Assembly (NCBI GenBank): GCA_947461495.1
Contig: CANHLV010000157.1
Span: forward strand, 1 to 5,117
Length of the DNA stretch: 5,117 nucleotides
Origin: Chitinophagaceae bacterium
GTDB lineage: Bacteria; Bacteroidota; Bacteroidia; Chitinophagales; Chitinophagaceae
Direction: 5' to 3'
This document shows positions 1 through 5,117 of this stretch, piece by piece; position 1 is the first letter of the stretch, and each line of letters begins with the position of its first letter. A program made the translations under genes and the position numbers. The notes under the pieces were generated by a model that saw only the letters and a program-made list of their open reading frames with translations, ran no database searches and had not been told where the DNA came from.

Positions 1-39
1 CAAAGGCTGGTTTTAAATTTCAGTAAATAATTTTTATTG

Positions 40-77
40 CTCCCCTCTCACGCGGGAGAGGGGTTGGGGGTGAGGTC
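40..77. repeat. REP-like GC-rich hairpin element
   Basis: A perfect 8-bp inverted repeat, CCCCTCTC (42-49) and GAGAGGGG (56-63), has a 6-nt loop and is followed by a G-rich tail, TTGGGGGTGAGGTC (64-77). The block is far more GC-rich than its AT-rich surroundings and lies between genes. Hairpin plus G-rich tail is the usual form of REP-like dispersed elements, and the wording resembles intergenic repeats I recall from many genomes; that family match is from memory. No T-run follows on either strand, so it is not a standard intrinsic terminator. Copy number elsewhere cannot be seen here. Confidence 0.6.
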
Positions 78-91
78 AAATTCACGAATGT

Positions 92-114
92 TTAAAAATG
101 TTCCATCGGAACAT
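92..114 (-). terminator. Candidate intrinsic terminator of the methyltransferase gene
   Basis: Read on the minus strand, ATGTTCC-gat-GGAACAT (114 down to 98) is a perfect 7-bp stem with a 3-nt loop. It runs straight into a short T-stretch (98-94, the first T shared with the stem) and then AAAC. It lies about 90 nt past the methyltransferase stop codon at 203-205. The stem is short, with 3 G-C pairs, and the T-run is modest, so termination would be moderate. The same hairpin could instead be a dispersed intergenic repeat. Confidence 0.4.
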
Positions 115-202
115 CTCGTCTTTAGCCCGAAATGATAATTATTGGATACATTGCATAGGAACGTGTTGTGCGGAATTACAAGAATTGTATGAATTAGTTT
201 TG

Positions 203-940
203 TTATGATTTTTCCGCAACAATAATCATCCTTGGAGATTCAGTTTCATCGTATCGACTGAAATCATAATTGCCATGTATGGATTTGATAATTAGACCAT
301 GCATCTTGAATAATTTTTCAAAATCTCCAACAGAAAATTTTTGAACTTCTTCCACAAATACAATACTATTTGAAACCATAGGGTCGTCAATAATAATTTT
401 CTTGTAAAATTTACGGTCATCATGCCAGCGAATTATTGAAAATTTGATATCATCTATATTTTTTTCTTCACTATGAACGATATGAGACGCGGTATAATTA
501 GTGTTCATGTAATCAATAATAAAATGCCCGCCTCTCACTAATGATTGAGCAATGGTTCTAATGGCATTTTCATTTTCTTTGTTGGTTTTGAAATAACCAA
601 AACTTGTAAAAAAATTGAATGCGTAATTGAAATAATTAATCCAGAACGGCAGACGCATATCATGTGTGTAGAAATGAAGATTTTCTTTTTCATTGATTAA
701 TGCTTCTGCAATGCTGCTTTCGCTCAGGTCGATGCCGGTAATATCGAAAGGGTATTTTGCCAAATGAAAAGCATGCCTTCCTTTACCACAAGCAATATCA
801 ATGATTTTTGAGCCGGAAGGAGGATGCAAGCGAGTAATTATTTTGTCAATAACATTCATGGCCTCACTTTCATCCCGATTTTTATATAAAATATGGTAGT
901 AGGGAGAATTGAACCAATCTTTGAACCAATTTTCTTGCAT
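203..940 (-). CDS. Class I SAM-dependent methyltransferase, substrate unknown
   Basis: This 245-residue protein is probably a cytoplasmic methyl transferase with a Rossmann-like fold. Motif I, which binds S-adenosylmethionine, is clear at residues 47-56 (IIDIACGKGRH region, with D48, G52 and G54). Motif II follows as TGIDLS with acidic D71 at the end of strand 2. D94 (THDMR) fits the adenine-contacting position, and RGGHFIIDY (136-144) is the strand 4/5 region of methyltransferase type 11/25 folds. The N-terminus, WFKDWFNSPYYHILYKNRD, looks like a conserved family segment, so the ATG at 940 is preferred over the internal Met28. There is no signal peptide or membrane segment. It is transcribed away from glmM and is single in this window. 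Small molecule, protein or RNA could be the substrate; the sequence does not say. The class is certain, the role unknown. Confidence 0.9.
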   Translation of the reverse strand: MQENWFKDWFNSPYYHILYKNRDESEAMNVIDKIITRLHPPSGSKIIDIACGKGRHAFHLAKYPFDITGIDLSESSIAEALINEKENLHFYTHDMRLPFWINYFNYAFNFFTSFGYFKTNKENENAIRTIAQSLVRGGHFIIDYMNTNYTASHIVHSEEKNIDDIKFSIIRWHDDRKFYKKIIIDDPMVSNSIVFVEEVQKFSVGDFEKLFKMHGLIIKSIHGNYDFSRYDETESPRMIIVAEKS

Positions 941-944
941 GTTG

Positions 945-952
945 CAAAATTA
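945..952 (-). promoter_or_regulatory. Candidate -7 box (TAATTTTG) of the methyltransferase gene
   Basis: On the minus strand TAATTTTG matches the Bacteroidota -7 consensus TAnnTTTG at all six fixed positions. Only 4 nt (941-944) separate it from the ATG, so a start site 4-5 nt downstream would fall on or next to the A of ATG and give a leaderless mRNA. I see no TTTG or TTG at the usual -33 distance. An alternative box with one mismatch, TAAGCTTG, lies at 986-993 and would give a leader of about 40 nt. Confidence 0.4.
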
Positions 953-968
953 AGCTTTGGGAGCTTAA
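950..968. repeat. Inverted repeat TTAAGCT-N5-AGCTTAA, possible operator
   Basis: Perfect 7-bp arms, TTAAGCT (950-956) and AGCTTAA (962-968), flank a 5-nt centre, TTGGG. An A-run at 967-974 overlaps the right arm. The left arm overlaps the candidate -7 box of the methyltransferase gene by three bases, where a repressor would block polymerase. A further AAGCTT lies at 987-992. No regulator gene is visible nearby. Confidence 0.3.
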
Positions 969-1127
969 AAAAAATTACTCATTTTCAAGCTTATTTTATT
1001 AAGTCAAGATTTAAAAGTAATAATTAAAAATTGACGAAAAATTCTTTTTTACTTATTATCATTGAACTTCTACAGTTATTGTTGTCATTTCAAGTTCACA
1101 TTATTCAACACTTATGGCTATTTCAAT

Positions 1128-1143
1128 AATGATGTTCATCATT
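1128..1143. repeat. Inverted repeat AATGATG-TT-CATCATT upstream of glmM
   Basis: Perfect 7-bp arms with a 2-nt centre lie 26 bp upstream of the candidate glmM -7 box, roughly -40 to -55 from the expected start site. That position would suit an activator site or an upstream operator. The arms are AT-rich, so chance is possible. Confidence 0.25.
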
Positions 1144-1169
1144 CATGCTATAAACTCGCAACTCTTTGT

Positions 1170-1177
1170 TATATTTG
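1170..1177 (+). promoter_or_regulatory. Candidate -7 box (TATATTTG) of the glmM-desulfurase operon
   Basis: TATATTTG matches TAnnTTTG at all fixed positions. It ends 21 nt before the glmM ATG, predicting a leader of about 16 nt. No good TTG or TTTG is seen at the usual -33 distance, a weakness shared with the other two candidate promoters here. The leader has no convincing Shine-Dalgarno sequence, as expected for Bacteroidota. Confidence 0.5.
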
Positions 1178-1198
1178 TAATCCAAAAATAGGTTTTAC

Positions 1199-2599
1199 AT
1201 GTCATTGATTAAGAGTATTTCAGGAATCAGAGGAACTATAGGCGGACGTACCGGTGATAATCTTACTCCCCCCGATATTGTTAAATTCACTGCAGCTTAT
1301 GGTACTTGGTTGATGCAAGTTTCAGAAAAGAAAAAAGCAAAGCATAATTTTAAAGTTGTTGTAGGTAGAGATGGTCGAATAAGTGGCGAAATGGTGAAAA
1401 ATTTGGTTTGTTCAACATTATGTGCTTTAGGGATCGATGTGATTGATTTGGATTTCAGCACCACGCCATCAGTAGAAATGGCAGTTACAATTTTAAAAGC
1501 AGATGGTGGTATCATCCTAACAGCAAGCCACAATCCAAAAGAATGGAATGCATTGAAATTACTCAATAAAAAGGGAGAATTTATCAGTGGGGATGAGGGT
1601 CGGTTGATTTTAGATATAGCTGAAAAAGAAGCATTCAATTTTGCAGATGTAGATAAATTAGGTAGTGTTGAGGTCAATAACGACATGCTCGCTGCTCATA
1701 TAGATGCCATTCTATTGAATAAAATGGTAGATAAAAAAGCAATCACTGCAGCTAATTTTAGAATCGTTGTAGATGCTGTAAACAGCACAGGCGCACTTGC
1801 TGTTCCTGCTATTTTAAAAGCTTTAGGTGTTGAAGATATTATCGTTATCAATGATGATGTAACCGGAAATTTTGCTCATAACCCCGAGCCATTGCCCGAA
1901 CACCTAACTGAACTAAGTAGGGCTGTTGTTTCTAAAAAAGCACATTTGGGCATTGCTGTAGATCCCGATGTAGATAGACTGTGCTTTGTTTGCGAAGACG
2001 GCACAATGTTTGGAGAAGAATATACATTGGTGGCTGTAGCGGATTATGTGCTCAGTAAAAACCCGGGAAATACTGTAAGCAACATGTCTTCAACCAAAGC
2101 ATTAAAAGATATAACCTTGAAGTACAAAGGTGAATATTTTTCTAGTGCAGTTGGAGAAGTGAATGTAGTCAATAGAATGAAGGAAGTTAATGCCGTAATT
2201 GGAGGTGAAGGAAATGGCGGCATCATTTTGCCTGAACTTCATTACGGTCGTGATGCATTGGTTGGTATTGCTTTGTTTCTCTCACATCTTGCAAATACAA
2301 AAAAGAGTACCAAGCAGCTTCGTAATACATATCCTGATTATTTTATCAGCAAGAATAAAATAACGCTGGAACAAAACATAGATGTTAATTCAGTTTTTGA
2401 TAAAATAAAAAAGAAATATAAATCACAGCCTGTAAATACAGAAGATGGACTAAAAATTGAATTTGATAACGATTGGGTCCACTTACGTACAAGTAATACC
2501 GAACCTATTATCCGTATCTATGCTGAAAGTAATTTTGAAACAACCGCCGATAATATTGCGATGAGATTGATCAGAGATATACAGGAATCAATTATTTAG
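1199..2599 (+). CDS. glmM: Phosphoglucosamine mutase (alpha-D-phosphohexomutase family)
   Basis: GlmM is a cytoplasmic enzyme that converts glucosamine-6-phosphate to glucosamine-1-phosphate, the step before UDP-GlcNAc for peptidoglycan. The 466 residues carry the four landmarks of the family in order: active-site phosphoserine S110 in TASHNP (108-113), metal-binding DPDVDR (255-260), sugar loop GEGNGG (336-341) and phosphate-binding RTSNTEP (430-436). The length is normal and no domain is missing. The opening MSLIKSISGIRGTIGG is typical of the N-terminal domain, supporting the ATG at 1199. Two motifs differ from textbook GlmM: the sugar loop is not GEQSGH-like, and RTSNTEP resembles phosphomannomutases more than the GlmM SGTEP form. 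The protein could therefore be a phosphomannomutase/phosphoglucomutase or have mixed specificity. The family is certain; glmM is the most likely assignment. A cysteine desulfurase gene follows after 23 nt, probably in the same transcript. Confidence 0.85.
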   Translation: MSLIKSISGIRGTIGGRTGDNLTPPDIVKFTAAYGTWLMQVSEKKKAKHNFKVVVGRDGRISGEMVKNLVCSTLCALGIDVIDLDFSTTPSVEMAVTILKADGGIILTASHNPKEWNALKLLNKKGEFISGDEGRLILDIAEKEAFNFADVDKLGSVEVNNDMLAAHIDAILLNKMVDKKAITAANFRIVVDAVNSTGALAVPAILKALGVEDIIVINDDVTGNFAHNPEPLPEHLTELSRAVVSKKAHLGIAVDPDVDRLCFVCEDGTMFGEEYTLVAVADYVLSKNPGNTVSNMSSTKALKDITLKYKGEYFSSAVGEVNVVNRMKEVNAVIGGEGNGGIILPELHYGRDALVGIALFLSHLANTKKSTKQLRNTYPDYFISKNKITLEQNIDVNSVFDKIKKKYKSQPVNTEDGLKIEFDNDWVHLRTSNTEPIIRIYAESNFETTADNIAMRLIRDIQESII

Positions 2600-2622
2600 G
2601 CTGACTGCTTAAACTATATGCT

Positions 2623-3750
2623 ATGAGTCGGATTTACCTTGACAATGCAGCAACTACTGCATTGGATGCCAATGTTCTTGAAGTCATGATGCCTTTTTTA
2701 ACAGAAAAATTTGGCAACCCTTCCTCAATTTATTCTTATGGAAGAGAGTCAAGGTTAGCCATCGAACAGGCCAGGAAATCTGTAGCAAAAATTCTTAACG
2801 CCCATCCGGCTGAAATCTTTTTTACAAGTGGGGGTACAGAAAGCAACAACACAGCTATTCAAACTTCAGTAAGGGATTTGCATTGTAAGCATATTATAAC
2901 CTCACCCATTGAGCATCATGCTGTATCACATACCATCGAACATCTGGATCATGATGATCATATCAAAGTGAGCTATGTGAAATTATTACCTAATGGGCAT
3001 ATCAATCTGGAACATCTTGAAAAATTGCTATCTCACAGTAACGACAAAACGTTGGTTTCGTTAATGCATGCCAATAATGAGATTGGCAATATGCTCGACA
3101 TTCATACAGTTGGTAATCTTTGCAAAAAATTTAATGCATTATTTCATACTGATACGGTGCAAACTGTTGGACATTTTCCAATTGATCTAAGAAATACCCC
3201 CGTTCATTTTATCACAGGCGCAGCTCATAAATTTCATGGTCCAAAAGGAGTCGGATTGTTATATATTAATGAAAATGTAAGAATCAAGCCTTTTATTTTT
3301 GGCGGAGGACAAGAGCGAAATATGCGCGCAGGAACCGAAAACTTATATGGTATTGTCGGATTTGCGAAAGCATTGGAAATCGCAACAGAAAACTATGAAA
3401 AAGACCATGCTTATATCTCAGGTTTGAAAAATTATATGCAATCTGAATTGTTGGAGAAGATTAGGGGCGTTGGATTTAATGGCGATGTAAATGGCAAATC
3501 TTTGTATACTGTTTTAAGTGTTAGCTTTCCAAAAACAGAAAAATCAGAAATGTTACTTTTTAACCTTGATATTAATAATATATGTGCCAGTGGCGGAAGT
3601 GCCTGCTCTTCCGGTAGTGAGGCAGGCAGTCATGTAATTCGTGCCATCAACACCAATCCCAATCAAATTACAGTAAGATTTAGTTTTTCAAAAAACAACA
3701 CAAAAGAAGAAATTGATCTAGTCTTACAGAAGTTAGTGGAGTTAATTTAA
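2623..3750 (+). CDS. Cysteine desulfurase, IscS/NifS type (class V aminotransferase fold)
   Basis: This PLP enzyme removes sulfur from L-cysteine, giving alanine and an enzyme persulfide that feeds Fe-S cluster assembly and/or tRNA thiolation in the cytoplasm. The 375 residues hold the expected set: YLDNAATT (5-12), SGGTESNN (69-76), the cofactor-stacking His in EHHA (97-100), NNEIG (151-155), HTDTVQ with D177 and Q180, PLP lysine K203 in AHKFHGPKG, RAGTEN (235-240) and catalytic C328 in GGSACSSGSE (324-333). That loop places it with IscS/NifS rather than SufS. It is somewhat shorter than E. coli IscS (404 residues), mostly at the C-terminus. A His-rich stretch, with six His between residues 98 and 113, follows the catalytic His. 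It starts 23 nt after glmM without a Shine-Dalgarno sequence. No scaffold (iscU), mnmA or suf gene is visible, so its sulfur acceptor is unknown. Confidence 0.92.
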   Translation: MSRIYLDNAATTALDANVLEVMMPFLTEKFGNPSSIYSYGRESRLAIEQARKSVAKILNAHPAEIFFTSGGTESNNTAIQTSVRDLHCKHIITSPIEHHAVSHTIEHLDHDDHIKVSYVKLLPNGHINLEHLEKLLSHSNDKTLVSLMHANNEIGNMLDIHTVGNLCKKFNALFHTDTVQTVGHFPIDLRNTPVHFITGAAHKFHGPKGVGLLYINENVRIKPFIFGGGQERNMRAGTENLYGIVGFAKALEIATENYEKDHAYISGLKNYMQSELLEKIRGVGFNGDVNGKSLYTVLSVSFPKTEKSEMLLFNLDINNICASGGSACSSGSEAGSHVIRAINTNPNQITVRFSFSKNNTKEEIDLVLQKLVELI

Positions 3751-3755
3751 GGTTG

Positions 3756-4787
3756 TTAAAATTGGTACCCTAATTTGTCTGAAATTGCTTTTGGTAATAC
3801 CGGTAATTTCTTTCTGTCGATAAGGAAGCTATTCAATTGATTTAATTCTCTGAAAATATAATGTTTTTCCATCGCGCCTTGCAAATATCCAGCACCTGTA
3901 CTACCTCCAGTTCCTACTCTCGTACCGATCATTCTTTTAACCATGTTGATATGACGATATCTCCAGCTACCCATTTGATTGTCTATTTCAATTAAAATCT
4001 CTAACAATTGATAAGGTAATTCCAGCAATGGATAACCTCTGTAAAGCATAATGAATAATGCAGACTGACAAGCTCTAGGGCTTAATGATCTTTCAGTTTC
4101 ATTTGTTATGCCGTAAAAAATTTGTTTGAAATAATTGGTGTTATTTTGTTCAGCAACAGAAAGACTTTCAGTATAGGTTTTTTCATAATCAGCCCAGAAA
4201 GGATGTTGTGAAAAATCTTCATTGCCCCAGTCTGACGTAGTTTTGAGGAAGGGCATACGCTCAAGCCATGTATTGATTAACATTAGAAGAGAAGGGCCAC
4301 TTTCAGCATTTTTAATGAATTCAATGTCTTTTTCTTTTAACTGGCTGAGGTAATAATCCAAGCCATGTCTATGTTCGAATTTTAATCCAAGTTTGGCTTC
4401 AATGATTTTGAATTGCCAACTTTGAAAACCTGAAGCTGGGCGTAACATATCTCTAAAATCCAAAAAATCCATCGGTGTCATGGTTTCAAGAATATCAACT
4501 TGTTTAACCAAAACCTTTAAAATAGTAACCACTCTTTGTAAACGATGAACAACAGATTGTAAATCATTGGAATTGTCATTCAATGAAGGTTTGTTCATGG
4601 TGTCTATTACGGTATTGACTTCAAATAGAATTTGTTTGAACCACAATTCATAAGCTTGGTGAATAATGATAAAAAGCATCTCATCATGAGCGGGTTCATT
4701 ACCTTTTTCAAAACTAACAGGATGTTGTGCGTTGAGGATTTTATCCAACTCAAGATATTCTCCGTAATAAACAGGCTTATGTTCCAT
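3756..4787 (-). CDS. kynA: Tryptophan 2,3-dioxygenase
   Basis: This heme dioxygenase opens the indole ring of L-tryptophan to N-formylkynurenine, the first step of the kynurenine pathway, which in many Bacteroidota can lead to NAD. With the ATG at 4787 the protein has 343 residues. Family signatures are F39 and H43 in LFIIIHQAYELWF (substrate pocket and indole-contacting His), F108 and R112 in FLDFRD before PASGFQS, the axial heme ligand H279 in WRYRH, and the substrate-binding loop GTGGSTG (292-298) with T293. The frame stays open upstream to an ATG at 4877, but those 30 extra residues are rejected: they run through an AT-rich repeat with a non-triplet period, contain the candidate promoter, and do not resemble the family, whereas MEHKPVYYGEYLELDKIL does. 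It converges on the desulfurase with a 5-nt gap. No other kynurenine gene is in the window. Confidence 0.95.
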   Translation of the reverse strand: MEHKPVYYGEYLELDKILNAQHPVSFEKGNEPAHDEMLFIIIHQAYELWFKQILFEVNTVIDTMNKPSLNDNSNDLQSVVHRLQRVVTILKVLVKQVDILETMTPMDFLDFRDMLRPASGFQSWQFKIIEAKLGLKFEHRHGLDYYLSQLKEKDIEFIKNAESGPSLLMLINTWLERMPFLKTTSDWGNEDFSQHPFWADYEKTYTESLSVAEQNNTNYFKQIFYGITNETERSLSPRACQSALFIMLYRGYPLLELPYQLLEILIEIDNQMGSWRYRHINMVKRMIGTRVGTGGSTGAGYLQGAMEKHYIFRELNQLNSFLIDRKKLPVLPKAISDKLGYQF

Positions 4788-4800
4788 AAAAGAATTTTTG

Positions 4801-4808
4801 CAAACATA
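4801..4808 (-). promoter_or_regulatory. Candidate -7 box (TATGTTTG) of kynA
   Basis: On the minus strand TATGTTTG matches TAnnTTTG at all fixed positions and ends 13 nt before the ATG at 4787, predicting a leader of about 8 nt without a Shine-Dalgarno sequence. It lies inside the longer open frame that begins at 4877, which argues for the shorter protein. A recognisable -33 element is lacking. Confidence 0.5.
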
Positions 4809-4833
4809 AACAATTCGGAGAAATAGGTGTAGA

Positions 4834-4875
4834 AATGTAAAATAATGAATGTAAAATATTAAATGTAAAAGTTTC
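4834..4875. repeat. Three-copy direct repeat, period 14 nt, upstream of kynA
   Basis: AATGTAAAA begins at 4834, 4848 and 4862, exactly 14 nt apart; the first two copies agree over AATGTAAAATA. On the kynA strand the unit reads TTTTACATT. The array spans roughly -38 to -74 from the expected kynA start site, where activator or repressor sites often lie. A period of 14 is not a multiple of 3, so it is not a protein repeat. It could be an operator array or a small tandem duplication in AT-rich DNA. Confidence 0.55.
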
Positions 4876-4878
4876 ATT

Positions 4879-4904
4879 TCCCCCTTTGGGGGATTGAGGG
4901 GGCC
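4879..4904. repeat. REP-like hairpin with CCCCC/GGGGG arms
   Basis: TCCCCC (4879-4884), loop TTT, GGGGGA (4888-4893) form a 6-bp stem, followed by TTGAGGGGGCC (4894-4904). The second G5 (4898-4902) can compete with the first for the C5 arm, so two hairpins are possible. The element begins 1 nt past the stop codon of the T9SS gene and could add weak transcript termination or 3'-end protection for that gene, although no T-run follows on the minus strand. Similar C-rich/G-rich intergenic repeats are common in Bacteroidota as I recall; dispersal cannot be checked here. Confidence 0.55.
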
Positions 4905-4905
4905 A

Positions 4906-5117
4906 TTATCTAATCAAGACCGTTGTTCCTCTTTTAAAAATCATCTTATTCAATTCGGTATCAAAATAGGAGAGTGTCCATACATAGGTACCCATGTCAG
5001 CAGGCATGCCCCTTACAGAGCCATTCCATTTTTTAGTCCAGTCTTCAGTATAAAAAATACGCTGACCAAATCTATTGTAAACTGCAAATTTTAAATCTCT
5101 AGCTTTATAGGCATTCA
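4906..5117 (-). CDS. T9SS type B sorting domain (gliding motility-associated C-terminal domain) of a secreted protein, 3' end only
   Basis: The last 69 residues of a gene that begins beyond the right edge are visible, ending at the TAA at 4906-4908. Hallmarks of the CHU_C/TIGR04131-type domain appear in order: FAVYNRFGQRIFY (10-22), W26 and WNG (30-32), the MPADMGTYVWTLSY strand pair (37-50), and KRGTTVLIR at the very end (61-69). In Bacteroidota this C-terminal domain directs export of large surface or secreted proteins across the outer membrane by the type IX system. The functional body of the protein is outside the window, so its activity is unknown. It reads in the same direction as kynA, 118 nt upstream of the chosen kynA start, but the REP-like hairpin and kynA's own candidate promoter suggest separate transcription. 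Confidence 0.88.
   Translation of the reverse strand, partial: NAYKARDLKFAVYNRFGQRIFYTEDWTKKWNGSVRGMPADMGTYVWTLSYFDTELNKMIFKRGTTVLIR

Noticed and set aside
177..189. TACAA-gaa-TTGTA inverted repeat just past the methyltransferase stop
   Set aside because: Only 5-bp AT-rich arms and no T-run; the hairpin at 98-114 is the better terminator candidate.
1031..1059. TTGACG-N17-TATTAT, a near-perfect enterobacterial sigma-70 promoter
   Set aside because: Bacteroidota primary sigma factors use a TAnnTTTG -7 box instead; the site is 140 nt from glmM and easily arises in AT-rich DNA.
1297..1686. Minus-strand open frame of 129 codons
   Set aside because: It lies wholly within glmM, antisense to conserved motifs including the TASHNP active site, and shows no recognisable family.
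2530..2537. TAATTTTG inside the 3' end of glmM as a promoter for the desulfurase
   Set aside because: It lies in coding sequence, 85 nt from the start codon; single matches are expected by chance in AT-rich genes, and co-transcription with glmM is simpler.
3759..3776. Stem between the convergent genes as a bidirectional terminator
   Set aside because: Seven weak pairs including a G-T, mostly A-T, and no proper T-run on either side.
4788..4877. 30-residue N-terminal extension of kynA from an upstream ATG
   Set aside because: It overlaps the candidate promoter and a 14-nt repeat, is unlike the family, and the Met at 4787 gives the normal protein start.
4894..5094. Plus-strand open frame of 66 codons
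   Set aside because: It is opposite the convincing CHU_C-type domain on the minus strand and begins inside the REP-like hairpin.

Overview
The window looks like an ordinary chromosomal segment from a low-GC member of the Bacteroidota. Three things point there. A gene running off the right edge ends in a gliding-motility/T9SS type B C-terminal sorting domain (CHU_C type). No gene has a good Shine-Dalgarno sequence. All three genes whose upstream DNA is visible carry a Bacteroidota-type TAnnTTTG -7 box just before the start codon. A finer placement (for example Chitinophagales or a relative) would be a guess.

Layout, left to right. 1-202 is non-coding; it holds a REP-like GC-rich hairpin (40-77) and a second hairpin (98-114) that could terminate the leftward methyltransferase gene. 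203-940 (-) encodes a class I SAM-dependent methyltransferase of unknown substrate. 941-1198 is a 258-bp divergent intergenic region with candidate promoters for both flanking genes and two short inverted repeats. 1199-2599 (+) encodes a phosphohexomutase, probably phosphoglucosamine mutase GlmM. 2623-3750 (+) encodes an IscS/NifS-type cysteine desulfurase 23 nt behind it, so the two are probably co-transcribed. 3756-4787 (-) encodes tryptophan 2,3-dioxygenase (kynA), convergent with the desulfurase and separated from it by only 5 nt. 4788-4905 is a 118-bp spacer with a candidate kynA promoter, a three-copy 14-nt-period repeat and a second REP-like hairpin. 4906 to the right edge (-) is the 3' end of a secreted T9SS protein gene.

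The genes are not one pathway. GlmM leads to UDP-GlcNAc for the cell wall. The desulfurase supplies sulfur for Fe-S clusters and/or tRNA thiolation. KynA opens the kynurenine route of tryptophan breakdown, which in many Bacteroidota feeds de novo NAD synthesis. The partial gene is a surface or secreted protein.

I see no CRISPR array, tRNA, rRNA, transposase or phage gene, and no clear new multi-gene system. The points most worth a second look are regulatory or repeat-like: the 14-nt-period repeat upstream of kynA, a possibly leaderless methyltransferase transcript with an inverted repeat over its -7 box, the two REP-like elements, and non-canonical sugar-loop motifs in the GlmM-like enzyme.
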